DNA from: Flagellimonas olearia
Lineage (GTDB): Bacteria > Bacteroidota > Bacteroidia > Flavobacteriales > Flavobacteriaceae
Direction: 5' to 3'
NCBI RefSeq assembly: GCF_009184425.1
Contig: NZ_WELG01000002.1
Span: forward strand, 1,116,001-1,180,000
DNA: 64,000 bases
Within the stretch, counting starts at the first letter, position 1. Every line of letters begins with the position of its first letter. A model generated the notes under the pieces. It searched no databases, was not told where the DNA came from, and was given only the letters and a program-made list of their open reading frames with translations. Position numbers and translations under genes: made by a program. This document shows positions 16,141 to 23,930 of this stretch, one piece after another.

Positions 16141-16374
16141 GCTTTGATGCTTGTCTAAAATGTTTTTTTGATGGTTTAGGGTATAATTGCATAGGAACGA
16201 TGCAGGCAATTGCGGAGTTTTTCCACAATGTTACATCGCAAAAATTACCACTGAAGTGGTCTAAAAATTAAAGCGTAGGGGGGATGAATTTATCCGGTTG
16301 GTTTCTAAAAACCAGATATTGAAAGCTCAGGATCCTGCAATTTTTCCTTTCGTGGAGTTTGATCTTCATCGCTG

Positions 16375-16406
16375 CAAAGGTAGCCAATGCAAACGGTATA
16401 TGCCAA
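16375..16406 (-). promoter_or_regulatory. Bacteroidota-type promoter for the GNAT-rpsU-pro run
   Basis: On the minus strand a perfect TAnnTTTG -7 box (TACCTTTG, 16375-16382) is preceded by TTGG at 16403-16406, a 20-base spacer. Transcription would begin near 16368, giving a leader of about 230 bases before the GNAT start. The stretch 16210-16374 holds a small palindrome (ACCACT/AGTGGT, 16247-16260) and a TGGTTT/AAACCA hairpin near 16300. Confidence 0.55.
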
Positions 16407-16482
16407 TTATACTGGGTTTTATGCTTTTTATAACGTTTGTTTCACGCTTGTTTTAACAGTTTTTGGAGCTATGATCTAGAGG

Positions 16483-17640
16483 CTATATATTCTTAAAATT
16501 TGGCAATTGGGAAACATCTGGGCACCCAATTTGCTCCATTACCTGCTTCAATTGGGTTTTTAACAACATGGCGGTATGGTCCCCGCCGGATTTCCCTAAA
16601 GCCGCTGCTCCATACATAAAGGAACGGCCCAAAAATGCAAATTGTGCTCCACTGGCCAAGGTTCTGGCAATATCGGGTCCAGAGCGCACACCACTGTCCA
16701 TCATCACGGTGAGCTGATCTCCATATTTTGCCGCTATCCGGGTCAAGGGTTTTATGGTGGATTCCCCGGCATCCAATTGTCTACCTCCATGATTGGATAC
16801 AATAATACCATCCAATCCCAAGGATATGGCCTTTTCGGTATCCGCTTCCGTGGCCACTCCTTTTAACACCAATTTTCCTTTCCATAGATCCCTGATTTGG
16901 GCAATTTTATCCATGTCCATGCGCTTGCTAAAGGTCTGGTCCATGAACAATCCTAATTGTTTTAAGTTGAGTCCTTTGGGCATATAGGGTCGCAACACCT
17001 CAAAATTGGGTTGGCCATGCTTTAGGGTCTCAAAGGCCCATTTGGGTTTGCCCAATACTTGTAGAATATTGGCAATGTTCATCTTTGGTGGCATGGATAG
17101 CCCATTTTTGATTTCCTTGGCACGAAACCCAAAAACCGGGGTGTCACATAAAAGGACCAAAACGGGGCAGCCGGCTGCCTCGGCACGTTGAATTAAATCG
17201 TCACGGACCGATTTCTCCGTGGGATGGTATAATTGGAACCACGCTTTACCTTCGGTAATCTCACTGATGCGTTCTATGCTCGATGTGGTCACCGTACTCA
17301 GAATAAAGGGAATGTTATGGTCAAAGGCTGCTTTGGCCAAAATTTCGGGTGAATTGGGCCACATCAACCCCTGAAGCCCTATGGGCGATATCCCAAAAGG
17401 GGCATCATACTCCTGTCCAAAGATTTTGGTGGTCATGTTGGCCTCTTTGTAGGCATCCAAATATCTGGGCAATAGCTCAACTTCCCTAATTTCCCGGGTG
17501 TTCTTTCGCAGATTTACCTCTTCATTGCATCCACTGTCCAAATATTCAAAGGCAAATCTGGGAATGCGTTTGCGAGCCCCTTCTCGGAGGTCCTCAATGG
17601 AGGGATATCTAGGATTGAACTTTGGGGTATACCGGGCCAT
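16483..17640 (-). CDS. lldD: FMN-dependent alpha-hydroxy-acid (L-lactate) dehydrogenase
   Basis: A 385-residue member of the LldD/glycolate-oxidase family. The FMN-barrel motifs are present: FEYLDSGCNEEVNL near the N-terminus, the substrate/flavin strand FQLYHPTE (136-142), VLKGVAT with Lys260, and the catalytic His284-Arg287 in SNHGGRQLD. Family members oxidise L-lactate or related 2-hydroxy acids to keto acids at the membrane or in the cytoplasm. As the last gene of the fucose operon (47 bases after GH20), its likely job is to convert the L-lactate released from 2,4-diketo-3-deoxy-L-fuconate into pyruvate. Lactate as substrate is inferred from context; a deoxy-sugar acid is an alternative. 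Confidence 0.85.
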   Translation of the reverse strand: MARYTPKFNPRYPSIEDLREGARKRIPRFAFEYLDSGCNEEVNLRKNTREIREVELLPRYLDAYKEANMTTKIFGQEYDAPFGISPIGLQGLMWPNSPEILAKAAFDHNIPFILSTVTTSSIERISEITEGKAWFQLYHPTEKSVRDDLIQRAEAAGCPVLVLLCDTPVFGFRAKEIKNGLSMPPKMNIANILQVLGKPKWAFETLKHGQPNFEVLRPYMPKGLNLKQLGLFMDQTFSKRMDMDKIAQIRDLWKGKLVLKGVATEADTEKAISLGLDGIIVSNHGGRQLDAGESTIKPLTRIAAKYGDQLTVMMDSGVRSGPDIARTLASGAQFAFLGRSFMYGAAALGKSGGDHTAMLLKTQLKQVMEQIGCPDVSQLPNFKNI

Positions 17641-17687
17641 ATCTGCTGTGTGTTTCTTCTATCTGCGTGGTTCCAATTGTTATGCGG

Positions 17688-19385
17688 TTACTCCGATGGA
17701 GCGCTTTCAACCGTATCAAAAACGTGTTTGGCGTAGTTGTAGCCTTTGGTTTCGTACAGTTTTCGCATATGGTTCAATCTGGACTTGAAATCTTCAAAAT
17801 CCTTATCTTCTTTTTGGGACCAAACCACTTCAGATAGTGCAGTGGCTCTTGGTAGGGCCATATATTCCATATGCTCATCCGTTGGGATATACTCGGACCA
17901 AATGTTCCCTTGGGCTCCCAAGATATAATGCTGTTGATCTGCCGATAATTCCTCTGGAACAGGTTCGTAGCTATATACTTTTTCAACCGGCAAGAAACCA
18001 CCAATGGATAAAGGCTCATTGTCCGTGTCCTTGGACTGATAGTGGTCAAAATAACAGTGGGAATTTGGGGTCATGATCACATTATGGTCTTGTTTTGCCG
18101 CTTCAATGCCTCCTTTTACACCTCTCCAGGACATTACCGTTGCATTGGGGGCCAAACCACCTTCCAAAATTTCATCCCATCCAATGATCTGCTTGCCTTT
18201 ACTATTGAGGTATTTTTCCATTCGGGTTACAAAGTAACTCTGTAGGGCGTGTTCGTCCTCAAGACCTTCCTCTTTGATCCTTTTTTGGCAATTGGGGCAG
18301 CGCTCCCAGTTTTTCTTTGGACATTCATCTCCTCCAATATGGATGTATTTTGATGGGAAAAGGGCGGTTACCTCGTCCAATACCCCTTCCAAAAAGGCAA
18401 AGGTCTCTTCTTTTCCGGCACAGTAAACATCATTGTATACCCCCCATGACTCTTGAACTACCTTGGGTTGGCCATTTTTCTGTTGTTCCTTTGAAGCTTC
18501 GGACATTAGACCGTTGGGCACTTCAGTAGGTTCCTCAGGGAAGCAGCTCAAATACGGATAAGAAGCAATGGCCGCTTGGCTGTGGCCGGGAAGTTCAATT
18601 TCTGGAATGACCTCAACATGGCGCTTTTGGGCATAAGCCAAGACCTCCTTTATGTCATCTTGGGTGTAGAAACCACCGTAACGCTCATTGTCATTGGTTT
18701 CACCGGGATAATGACCTGTTATGGTGCCATTTCGGTAGGCTCCGACCTTGGTGAGTTCAGGATATTTTTTGATTTCTATACGCCATCCTTGATCCTCGGT
18801 CAAGTGCCAGTGGAAGGTGTTCATTTTGTGCATGGCAATCATGTCGATGTACTTTTTCACAAAATCTACATCAAAGAAATGACGTGCTACATCCAAGTGC
18901 ATTCCCCTGTAAATGAATCGGGGTTGATCTTTGATGGAGACAGCAGGTACAGTAATATCGGTAATGGATGACCCTTCTTCGGGGGGGCTGATCAATTGTA
19001 CAAGGGACTGGATGCCATAAAAAACACCTTTGGCGTTCTTTCCCGAAATGTTGATTTGGTCAGGGGTCACCTCAAGCGTGTATCCTTCTTCGTTTTCAAT
19101 TTGATCGTTCAGAACTAGGTCGATGCTGGCTTTTTGGTCCGTAATGGATGGACTTACTTGGGTCAACTGTTGAATGGACTCGGCAAGAAACGTAGCTTCT
19201 TCGTTAAGGCCTTCGGCAGCACTGATGGAAGTGCCTCCATCTATCACAAACTTACCGACCTGCATGGTCAATTCCGCAGGTTTAGGAATCACTTGATAGT
19301 CTTCCGCTGTGTTTTGAACGTTGTCGTACTTTCCGGTACAGGCCATTATAAAAATGGCCCCTACGGCAATAATCACTTTCTTCAT
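17688..19385 (-). CDS. GH20 beta-N-acetylhexosaminidase, lipoprotein
   Basis: This 565-residue lipoprotein (lipobox FIMAC, Cys16) has the GH20 non-catalytic domain 2 at about 30-155 (ending VSIKDQPRFIYRG). The TIM barrel follows with FHWHLTEDQGWR (191-202), EIELPGHSQA (262-271) and the catalytic Asp353-Glu354 pair in HIGGDECPKKNW. Retaining GH20 enzymes release terminal GlcNAc or GalNAc by substrate-assisted catalysis. Its place between the mutarotase gene and lldD in the fucose operon implies that the target glycan also contains an N-acetylhexosamine. A stand-alone copy of domain 2 occurs at 47778-48257. Its location is the periplasm or cell surface. Confidence 0.94.
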   Translation of the reverse strand: MKKVIIAVGAIFIMACTGKYDNVQNTAEDYQVIPKPAELTMQVGKFVIDGGTSISAAEGLNEEATFLAESIQQLTQVSPSITDQKASIDLVLNDQIENEEGYTLEVTPDQINISGKNAKGVFYGIQSLVQLISPPEEGSSITDITVPAVSIKDQPRFIYRGMHLDVARHFFDVDFVKKYIDMIAMHKMNTFHWHLTEDQGWRIEIKKYPELTKVGAYRNGTITGHYPGETNDNERYGGFYTQDDIKEVLAYAQKRHVEVIPEIELPGHSQAAIASYPYLSCFPEEPTEVPNGLMSEASKEQQKNGQPKVVQESWGVYNDVYCAGKEETFAFLEGVLDEVTALFPSKYIHIGGDECPKKNWERCPNCQKRIKEEGLEDEHALQSYFVTRMEKYLNSKGKQIIGWDEILEGGLAPNATVMSWRGVKGGIEAAKQDHNVIMTPNSHCYFDHYQSKDTDNEPLSIGGFLPVEKVYSYEPVPEELSADQQHYILGAQGNIWSEYIPTDEHMEYMALPRATALSEVVWSQKEDKDFEDFKSRLNHMRKLYETKGYNYAKHVFDTVESAPSE

Positions 19386-19396
19386 AGGGTTACAAA

Positions 19397-19735
19397 TTAT
19401 AATTCAAATATTTTTTTGGTCAACAGCCATTTCTCCCCGGGTTTGGCCGAGGGCAATGCTTGTTGGTAGTTCCACATCAGTTTTTCCCATTCCTGTACTT
19501 TGGGATTTTCAGCATCGGCCTGTTGTTTTGCTTCAAACGAAAAGGAAGCATCGACCTCCATGATCATGAACAGGCGATTTTCAATTCGGTAGATTTCCAT
19601 GTTTCGGATTCCGGAATCGGTAATGCTCTCCAAGATTTCAGGCCACACTTTTTTATGATGGTCTTCGTAGGCTCGAATACTTTCTTCATCATCCACAAGG
19701 TCCAAGGCGAGGCAAAATCTTCTCAAATCTCCCAT
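19397..19735 (-). CDS. RhaM-family sugar mutarotase (probable L-fucose mutarotase)
   Basis: A 112-residue RhaM/DUF718 protein. The start is taken at the ATG at 19735 (MGDLRRFCLALDL), overlapping the permease end by 13 bases. The conserved His pair lies in YEDHHKKVW (26-27), followed by the dimer-core strand MEIYRIENRLFMIMEVD and a C-terminal aromatic/Trp section (EWEKLMWNYQQALP). Characterised RhaM interconverts the anomers of L-rhamnose; homologues within fuconate-pathway operons serve L-fucose. Its position right after the fucose permease makes the second role likely, by inference. A cytoplasmic enzyme. Confidence 0.85.
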   Translation of the reverse strand: MGDLRRFCLALDLVDDEESIRAYEDHHKKVWPEILESITDSGIRNMEIYRIENRLFMIMEVDASFSFEAKQQADAENPKVQEWEKLMWNYQQALPSAKPGEKWLLTKKIFEL

Positions 19736-21030
19736 ATGTGTTCGTTTTTGAAGGTTTTGAAACCAAACCATGCAATGTAAACAAAACAGCAGAGCGGTAG
19801 TATAAAGGAGAAGTTCACTTCTGAAACCCCCATCATTTTGGTATCGGCCACACCATTTCCGCCAACATCAATGATCATACCTTGTAGTTTGGGCATCAAG
19901 GCACCTCCAACGATGGCCATGACCAATCCGGCGGCACCCAATTTGGATTCCTCCTCGGTGAGTCCGTTTAGGGCAATGCCATAAATGGTAGGGAACATGA
20001 GCGACATAAAGAACGAAACACCTACAAGACAGTACAATCCCAAATGTCCTTCAATAAAAATTGTTCCCGCGGCACAGGCCCCAGCCAGCACGGCAAACCA
20101 CATCAACAGTTTTCCTGAACTGATGAACCGGAGCATATAGGTGCCAATGGCCCTTCCCACCAAAAAGACAATGAACGCCACAAATTGATAGTTGGCGGCC
20201 ACATCACTTGCCATGCCTATGGCCTCGGCATATTGATAGATATAAGTCCAGCACATGATCTGTGCGCCCACATACAGTACTTGGGCCAATACGCCCAAGA
20301 TGTATTTAGGTCTATGGAACAATGCTTTTCCGGTTTCTTGGAGCGAAGGAATAGTGCCATCGCCTTTGGCCTGGGGCATCTTGCTCACCAAGATCAATAC
20401 AAAGACCGCCAAGATCACCAATCCAAGGATAACATAGGGGTCTCTAATGACCATAAGGTCCGATGTTCGGATCAAGGCTTTCTTCGCTTCATCCAAGGAT
20501 GAATAATCCGCGATGTCATCGGATTGTAATTTTTTAAGAACGAATTGCTGGGCAATAAGCAGACCCAAAATCAATCCCACAGGATTAAAGACTTGGGCAA
20601 GATTTAAGCGCTGGGTGGCCGTTTCTTTATCGCCCATGGCCAAAATGTATGGATTGGCGGTGGTTTCCAAAAAGGCAAGTCCAAAGGTAAGGACGTACAG
20701 CCCTAGGCAGAAAAACCAAAACTTTTCGGTGATGGCCGCGGGGTAGAACATCAAGGCACCGGCGGCATATAGGGCCAAGCCTATCAATACCCCAACCTTG
20801 TAAGAATACTTTCGGACGAACAATGCCGCTGGCAAGGCCATGCAGAAATACCCTCCATAAAAAGCCATCTGTACCCATGCAGCCTGGGAGTTGGACAACT
20901 CCAACACTTTTTTAAAGGCCTGAACCATAGGGTCGGTCACCGCATTGGCAAAACCCCAGAGCGCAAAGAGCGAAGTGATCAGGATAAAGGGTAAGAGAAC
21001 TTTTTTGGATACAATTTTTGGTTTGGTCAT
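19723..21030 (-). CDS. fucP: L-fucose:H+ symporter family permease (MFS)
   Basis: A 435-residue major-facilitator protein with about 12 hydrophobic segments. It carries FucP hallmarks: FALWGFANAVTDPMVQAF near the N-terminus (an Asp matching the proton-coupling Asp46 of E. coli FucP), AFLETTANPYILAMG (the Glu of the sugar site) and RLNLAQVFNPVGLILG. The true start is probably the ATG at 21030 (MTKPKIVSKK), 10 bases after the dehydrogenase stop; the frame continues to 21081. It imports monosaccharide from the periplasm to the fuconate pathway in the cytoplasm. L-fucose specificity is inferred from operon content. Confidence 0.92.
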   Translation of the reverse strand: MTKPKIVSKKVLLPFILITSLFALWGFANAVTDPMVQAFKKVLELSNSQAAWVQMAFYGGYFCMALPAALFVRKYSYKVGVLIGLALYAAGALMFYPAAITEKFWFFCLGLYVLTFGLAFLETTANPYILAMGDKETATQRLNLAQVFNPVGLILGLLIAQQFVLKKLQSDDIADYSSLDEAKKALIRTSDLMVIRDPYVILGLVILAVFVLILVSKMPQAKGDGTIPSLQETGKALFHRPKYILGVLAQVLYVGAQIMCWTYIYQYAEAIGMASDVAANYQFVAFIVFLVGRAIGTYMLRFISSGKLLMWFAVLAGACAAGTIFIEGHLGLYCLVGVSFFMSLMFPTIYGIALNGLTEEESKLGAAGLVMAIVGGALMPKLQGMIIDVGGNGVADTKMMGVSEVNFSFILPLCCFVYIAWFGFKTFKNEHIWEI

Positions 21031-21040
21031 GGTTGATATT

Positions 21041-21820
21041 TTAAAGCGAACGGTCCAAATGGGTATAGCCACCATCCACATAGATCAGTTGGCCGGTGGT
21101 GTGACTGGATTTTTCTGAAAGAAGAAAAGCTACTGTATTCGCAATTTCTTCCGGAGTGGTCATTCTTTTTTCCAAAGGGATATTGTCCGTGATTTCTTTG
21201 AGTTTTTCTTCTGGGTTATCAAACGAATTTATCCATCTTTTATATAATGGCGTAAAGGATTCGGCAACAATTACGGCATTCACCCGAATGGAATAAGGGA
21301 GCAGCTCCACGGCCCATTCCCGGGTAAGCGAATTTCGGGCCCCGTTTGCGGCCGCATAGCCTGAGGTGTTCCCTTGGCCCGTCACCGAGGTTTTGGAACC
21401 TATGTTTACAATACTTCCCTTGTTCTTCTTCAATTGGGGCAAGGCATGGTGGGCCATCACATAATAATGGCCAACATTTCGCTCCAAGGAACGTTTGAAA
21501 TCGTCATAATTTCCATTTTCAAGCCCCACGCCGTCATTGACCCCGGCATTGTTCACCAGTCCATCGATTCTTCCAAACTCTTGGATGGTTTTCTCAATGG
21601 CATTTTTGCATTGTTGGGGGTCGGTGAGTTCCGCGATGGCATAAAAGGCTTTGCCTCCGGTTTTGGTGATTTCTTCCACGGCAGCCAATACATCACTTTC
21701 CTTTCGTCCAATAATTACCGGGATGGCCCCTTCATGGGCGAGCACTTGGCAAATACCATTGCCAATGCCCTTGTCACCTCCGGTGACCATAATCACCTTA
21801 TCCTTCAATCCTAAATCCAT
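21041..21820 (-). CDS. SDR family L-fucose dehydrogenase, with Asn at the catalytic Lys position
   Basis: A 259-residue short-chain dehydrogenase closely resembling bacterial L-fucose dehydrogenases (MDLGLKDKVIMVTGG start, SSHTTGQLIYVDGGYTHLDRSL end). It oxidises L-fucose to fucono-lactone, the first step of the non-phosphorylating route. The nucleotide motif TGGDKGIG, NNAG (90-93) and Ser142 are present. However, the active-site YxxxK reads Y155-AAA-N159: the Lys is Asn, and the codon AAC is clear in the DNA. Whether activity is kept through another residue is not known. It starts 3 bases after the GH29 stop and is followed by the permease. Confidence 0.87.
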   Translation of the reverse strand: MDLGLKDKVIMVTGGDKGIGNGICQVLAHEGAIPVIIGRKESDVLAAVEEITKTGGKAFYAIAELTDPQQCKNAIEKTIQEFGRIDGLVNNAGVNDGVGLENGNYDDFKRSLERNVGHYYVMAHHALPQLKKNKGSIVNIGSKTSVTGQGNTSGYAAANGARNSLTREWAVELLPYSIRVNAVIVAESFTPLYKRWINSFDNPEEKLKEITDNIPLEKRMTTPEEIANTVAFLLSEKSSHTTGQLIYVDGGYTHLDRSL

Positions 21821-21823
21821 GTA

Positions 21824-23926
21824 TTATTGGTTTGTAGTGAATACCCCTATTTCCGCAAAGGAAGTCCGGGCGTCCCCATTGTGCTTTTCCAAAGCACGTA
21901 ATTTAATGTATCTGCCTGAAACCGGCTCGAATTTAACCTTTTGTTCAATGCGATTGTTGAACACATTACCAAATTCTCCTTTTGATGCCGATTTCCATGT
22001 GCGGTTATCTGGACTGACCAAAAATTCATATTTGGTGATCATTCCAAACGGATAGCGTTCTTGGATAGGCCAGTAGCTAAATCCGGTAAGGGTATGGGAT
22101 GCGCCCAAATCGATGGTAATGTCATTGATATCGGAGGAGTCCTTATCCGTGGCCCAAAAGGTATGGGGGTCCTCATCCATAAGCTTAACGACATCCGCAT
22201 TATTTTCTATGGCACCAACTACTTTCCAATCCTTTTTAGCCAAGTCAAAATATTGGCTCACCGCTTGGGTTTGTTGTCCATTGTTTGGATTTACGGCGAT
22301 GGCCTTTACGGTGGCTGGTGTCAAAACAGGAAAAGGACCCTCATATTTTTGTGAAGTCGTGGTTGGGTCATCCCCATTCGTGGTCACATAGAGGTCCACT
22401 TCGTCATCCGGTACTTCAATGGAAACCATCCCTTCTTTGTTTCTGGTGATTTTTGGGTCCACTAAAAAGGGAGGGGCATTGTAAAGTTCTAGGGTGGAGA
22501 GGGTGATGGGGCCTTTGGCGTCCAAAATATCCACTTTTACTTGGGAAGCGGTAACCGTTTCAAACCTGAGGATACGTTTGTACCCTACAGTGGTCTGCTC
22601 ATCCAAAACTTGCCATGTGCCATCGACTTCAGCACTGACCGTGAATTTCTTGATGCGTTGTCCCAAAGGAATATACTCTTGGAGGAGTATGCGATTGACT
22701 TTGGTGGGTTCATTAAAACGTATAGTGATGGAAGCTTGGGTGGTTCCCTCATCCGTGGCCCAATAGGTGTCAAAGTTTCCATCAATGGCCTTTTCGGCAT
22801 TGAAGGAGGAACTGTTACCCCTGACGTTGGAGGCTTCGGCGGTGTTTCCCTGGGCCAATTCTTGTGCAAAATCCTTATCGATTTGTGCTTTGAGTGCCAT
22901 TAATTGTTGTACATCGGTTTCATGCACCAAGCCTCTATCGTCCACGGGGAGGTTCAACAAAAAGTTTCCGTTCCTACCAATGGATTCGTAATACGTTCGC
23001 ACCAAACGCGGCAAGGTTTTTACCTGATGGTCCTCGCCGGGATGGTAATACCATCCGGGACGAATGGAGGTATTCACTTCAGCGGGCAGCCAATATGTTC
23101 CATCTTCATGGCCGGAACGCAGTTCCACATACCTTGGCCATCCGGGATGGATCTCATCCCTGCGCATCACGCTCCAGTTGGTCTCATTGGCCCAACCTTC
23201 CTCGTTACCCACCCAGCGGATGTCTGGTCCACCATCACTGAAAATGACCGCATTGGGCTGTAATTCCCTAATCATTTCGGTGGTCTTTTCCCATTCGTAA
23301 TAGGTTTTGTTGTCTATTTTTCGGGTTTCATTGGCACCGCCATAGTATCCTGAACCTCCGTTGGCACCATCAAACCAAACTTCGAAGAGTTCCCCATAAT
23401 TGGTCAACAGTTCCCGTAATTGTTCGTGGAAAATTTCCACATATTCTGGTTTTCCATAATATTCGTTATTACGGTCCCAAGGAGAGAGGTATAATCCCAA
23501 CTTAAGGCCATACTCCTTGCAGGCATCGGCCAATTCTTGGACCACATCGCCTTTTCCATCCTTCCATGGCGAATTTTTAACGGAATGCTCGGTGGTCTTG
23601 GTAGGCCACAAGCAGAATCCATCGTGGTGCTTGGCGGTCAAAATGATTCCCTTCATTCCTGCCTCTTTGGCCACTTTGGCCCATTGTCGGGTATCCAATT
23701 GAGTAGGGTTGAAGAGGTCTACAGATTCCCCTCCCGTACCCCATTCCATATTGGTAAAGGTGTTCATGTTGAAATGGATAAAGGCATAGTATTGCAGCTC
23801 ATGCCAGTCCATTTGGCGTTGCGAAGGGGTGGGACCAACAGCTTTTGGGGGCTCCACGGTCTGGCAAGCCATCAGTAAAAGAATCAGGGATAGGGTTAGA
23901 ATGTGGGCTTTTCGAATCATTTTCAT
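21824..23926 (-). CDS. GH29 alpha-L-fucosidase with CBM32-like modules, lipoprotein
   Basis: A 700-residue lipoprotein (lipobox LLMAC, Cys21). The GH29 barrel spans about 35-345 (AKHHDGFCLW at 98-107; nucleophile Asp186 in FEVWFDGANGG; YESIGRNGNFLLN). Then come an F5/8-type C (CBM32-like) domain at about 355-485 (AIDGNFDTYWATDEG), a chitobiase-C-terminal-like domain at about 490-555 (LYVTTNGDDPTTTS) and a second F5/8C domain to the end (MDEDPHTFWATDKD). This architecture is typical of GH29 subfamily B enzymes acting on branched alpha-1,3/4-fucose, but subfamily is inferred. It removes terminal L-fucose outside the cytoplasm. It lies 4 bases after the GH36-like gene. Confidence 0.93.
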   Translation of the reverse strand: MKMIRKAHILTLSLILLLMACQTVEPPKAVGPTPSQRQMDWHELQYYAFIHFNMNTFTNMEWGTGGESVDLFNPTQLDTRQWAKVAKEAGMKGIILTAKHHDGFCLWPTKTTEHSVKNSPWKDGKGDVVQELADACKEYGLKLGLYLSPWDRNNEYYGKPEYVEIFHEQLRELLTNYGELFEVWFDGANGGSGYYGGANETRKIDNKTYYEWEKTTEMIRELQPNAVIFSDGGPDIRWVGNEEGWANETNWSVMRRDEIHPGWPRYVELRSGHEDGTYWLPAEVNTSIRPGWYYHPGEDHQVKTLPRLVRTYYESIGRNGNFLLNLPVDDRGLVHETDVQQLMALKAQIDKDFAQELAQGNTAEASNVRGNSSSFNAEKAIDGNFDTYWATDEGTTQASITIRFNEPTKVNRILLQEYIPLGQRIKKFTVSAEVDGTWQVLDEQTTVGYKRILRFETVTASQVKVDILDAKGPITLSTLELYNAPPFLVDPKITRNKEGMVSIEVPDDEVDLYVTTNGDDPTTTSQKYEGPFPVLTPATVKAIAVNPNNGQQTQAVSQYFDLAKKDWKVVGAIENNADVVKLMDEDPHTFWATDKDSSDINDITIDLGASHTLTGFSYWPIQERYPFGMITKYEFLVSPDNRTWKSASKGEFGNVFNNRIEQKVKFEPVSGRYIKLRALEKHNGDARTSFAEIGVFTTNQ

Positions 23927-23930
23927 GGTT

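Noticed and set aside
16247-16272. A TGGTCTAAAAATTAAAG word nearly identical to that upstream of the GMC gene
   Set aside because: It points toward the 3' end of lldD, no plus-strand gene follows, and there is no matching half-site 21 bases upstream. It may be chance or a decayed copy.
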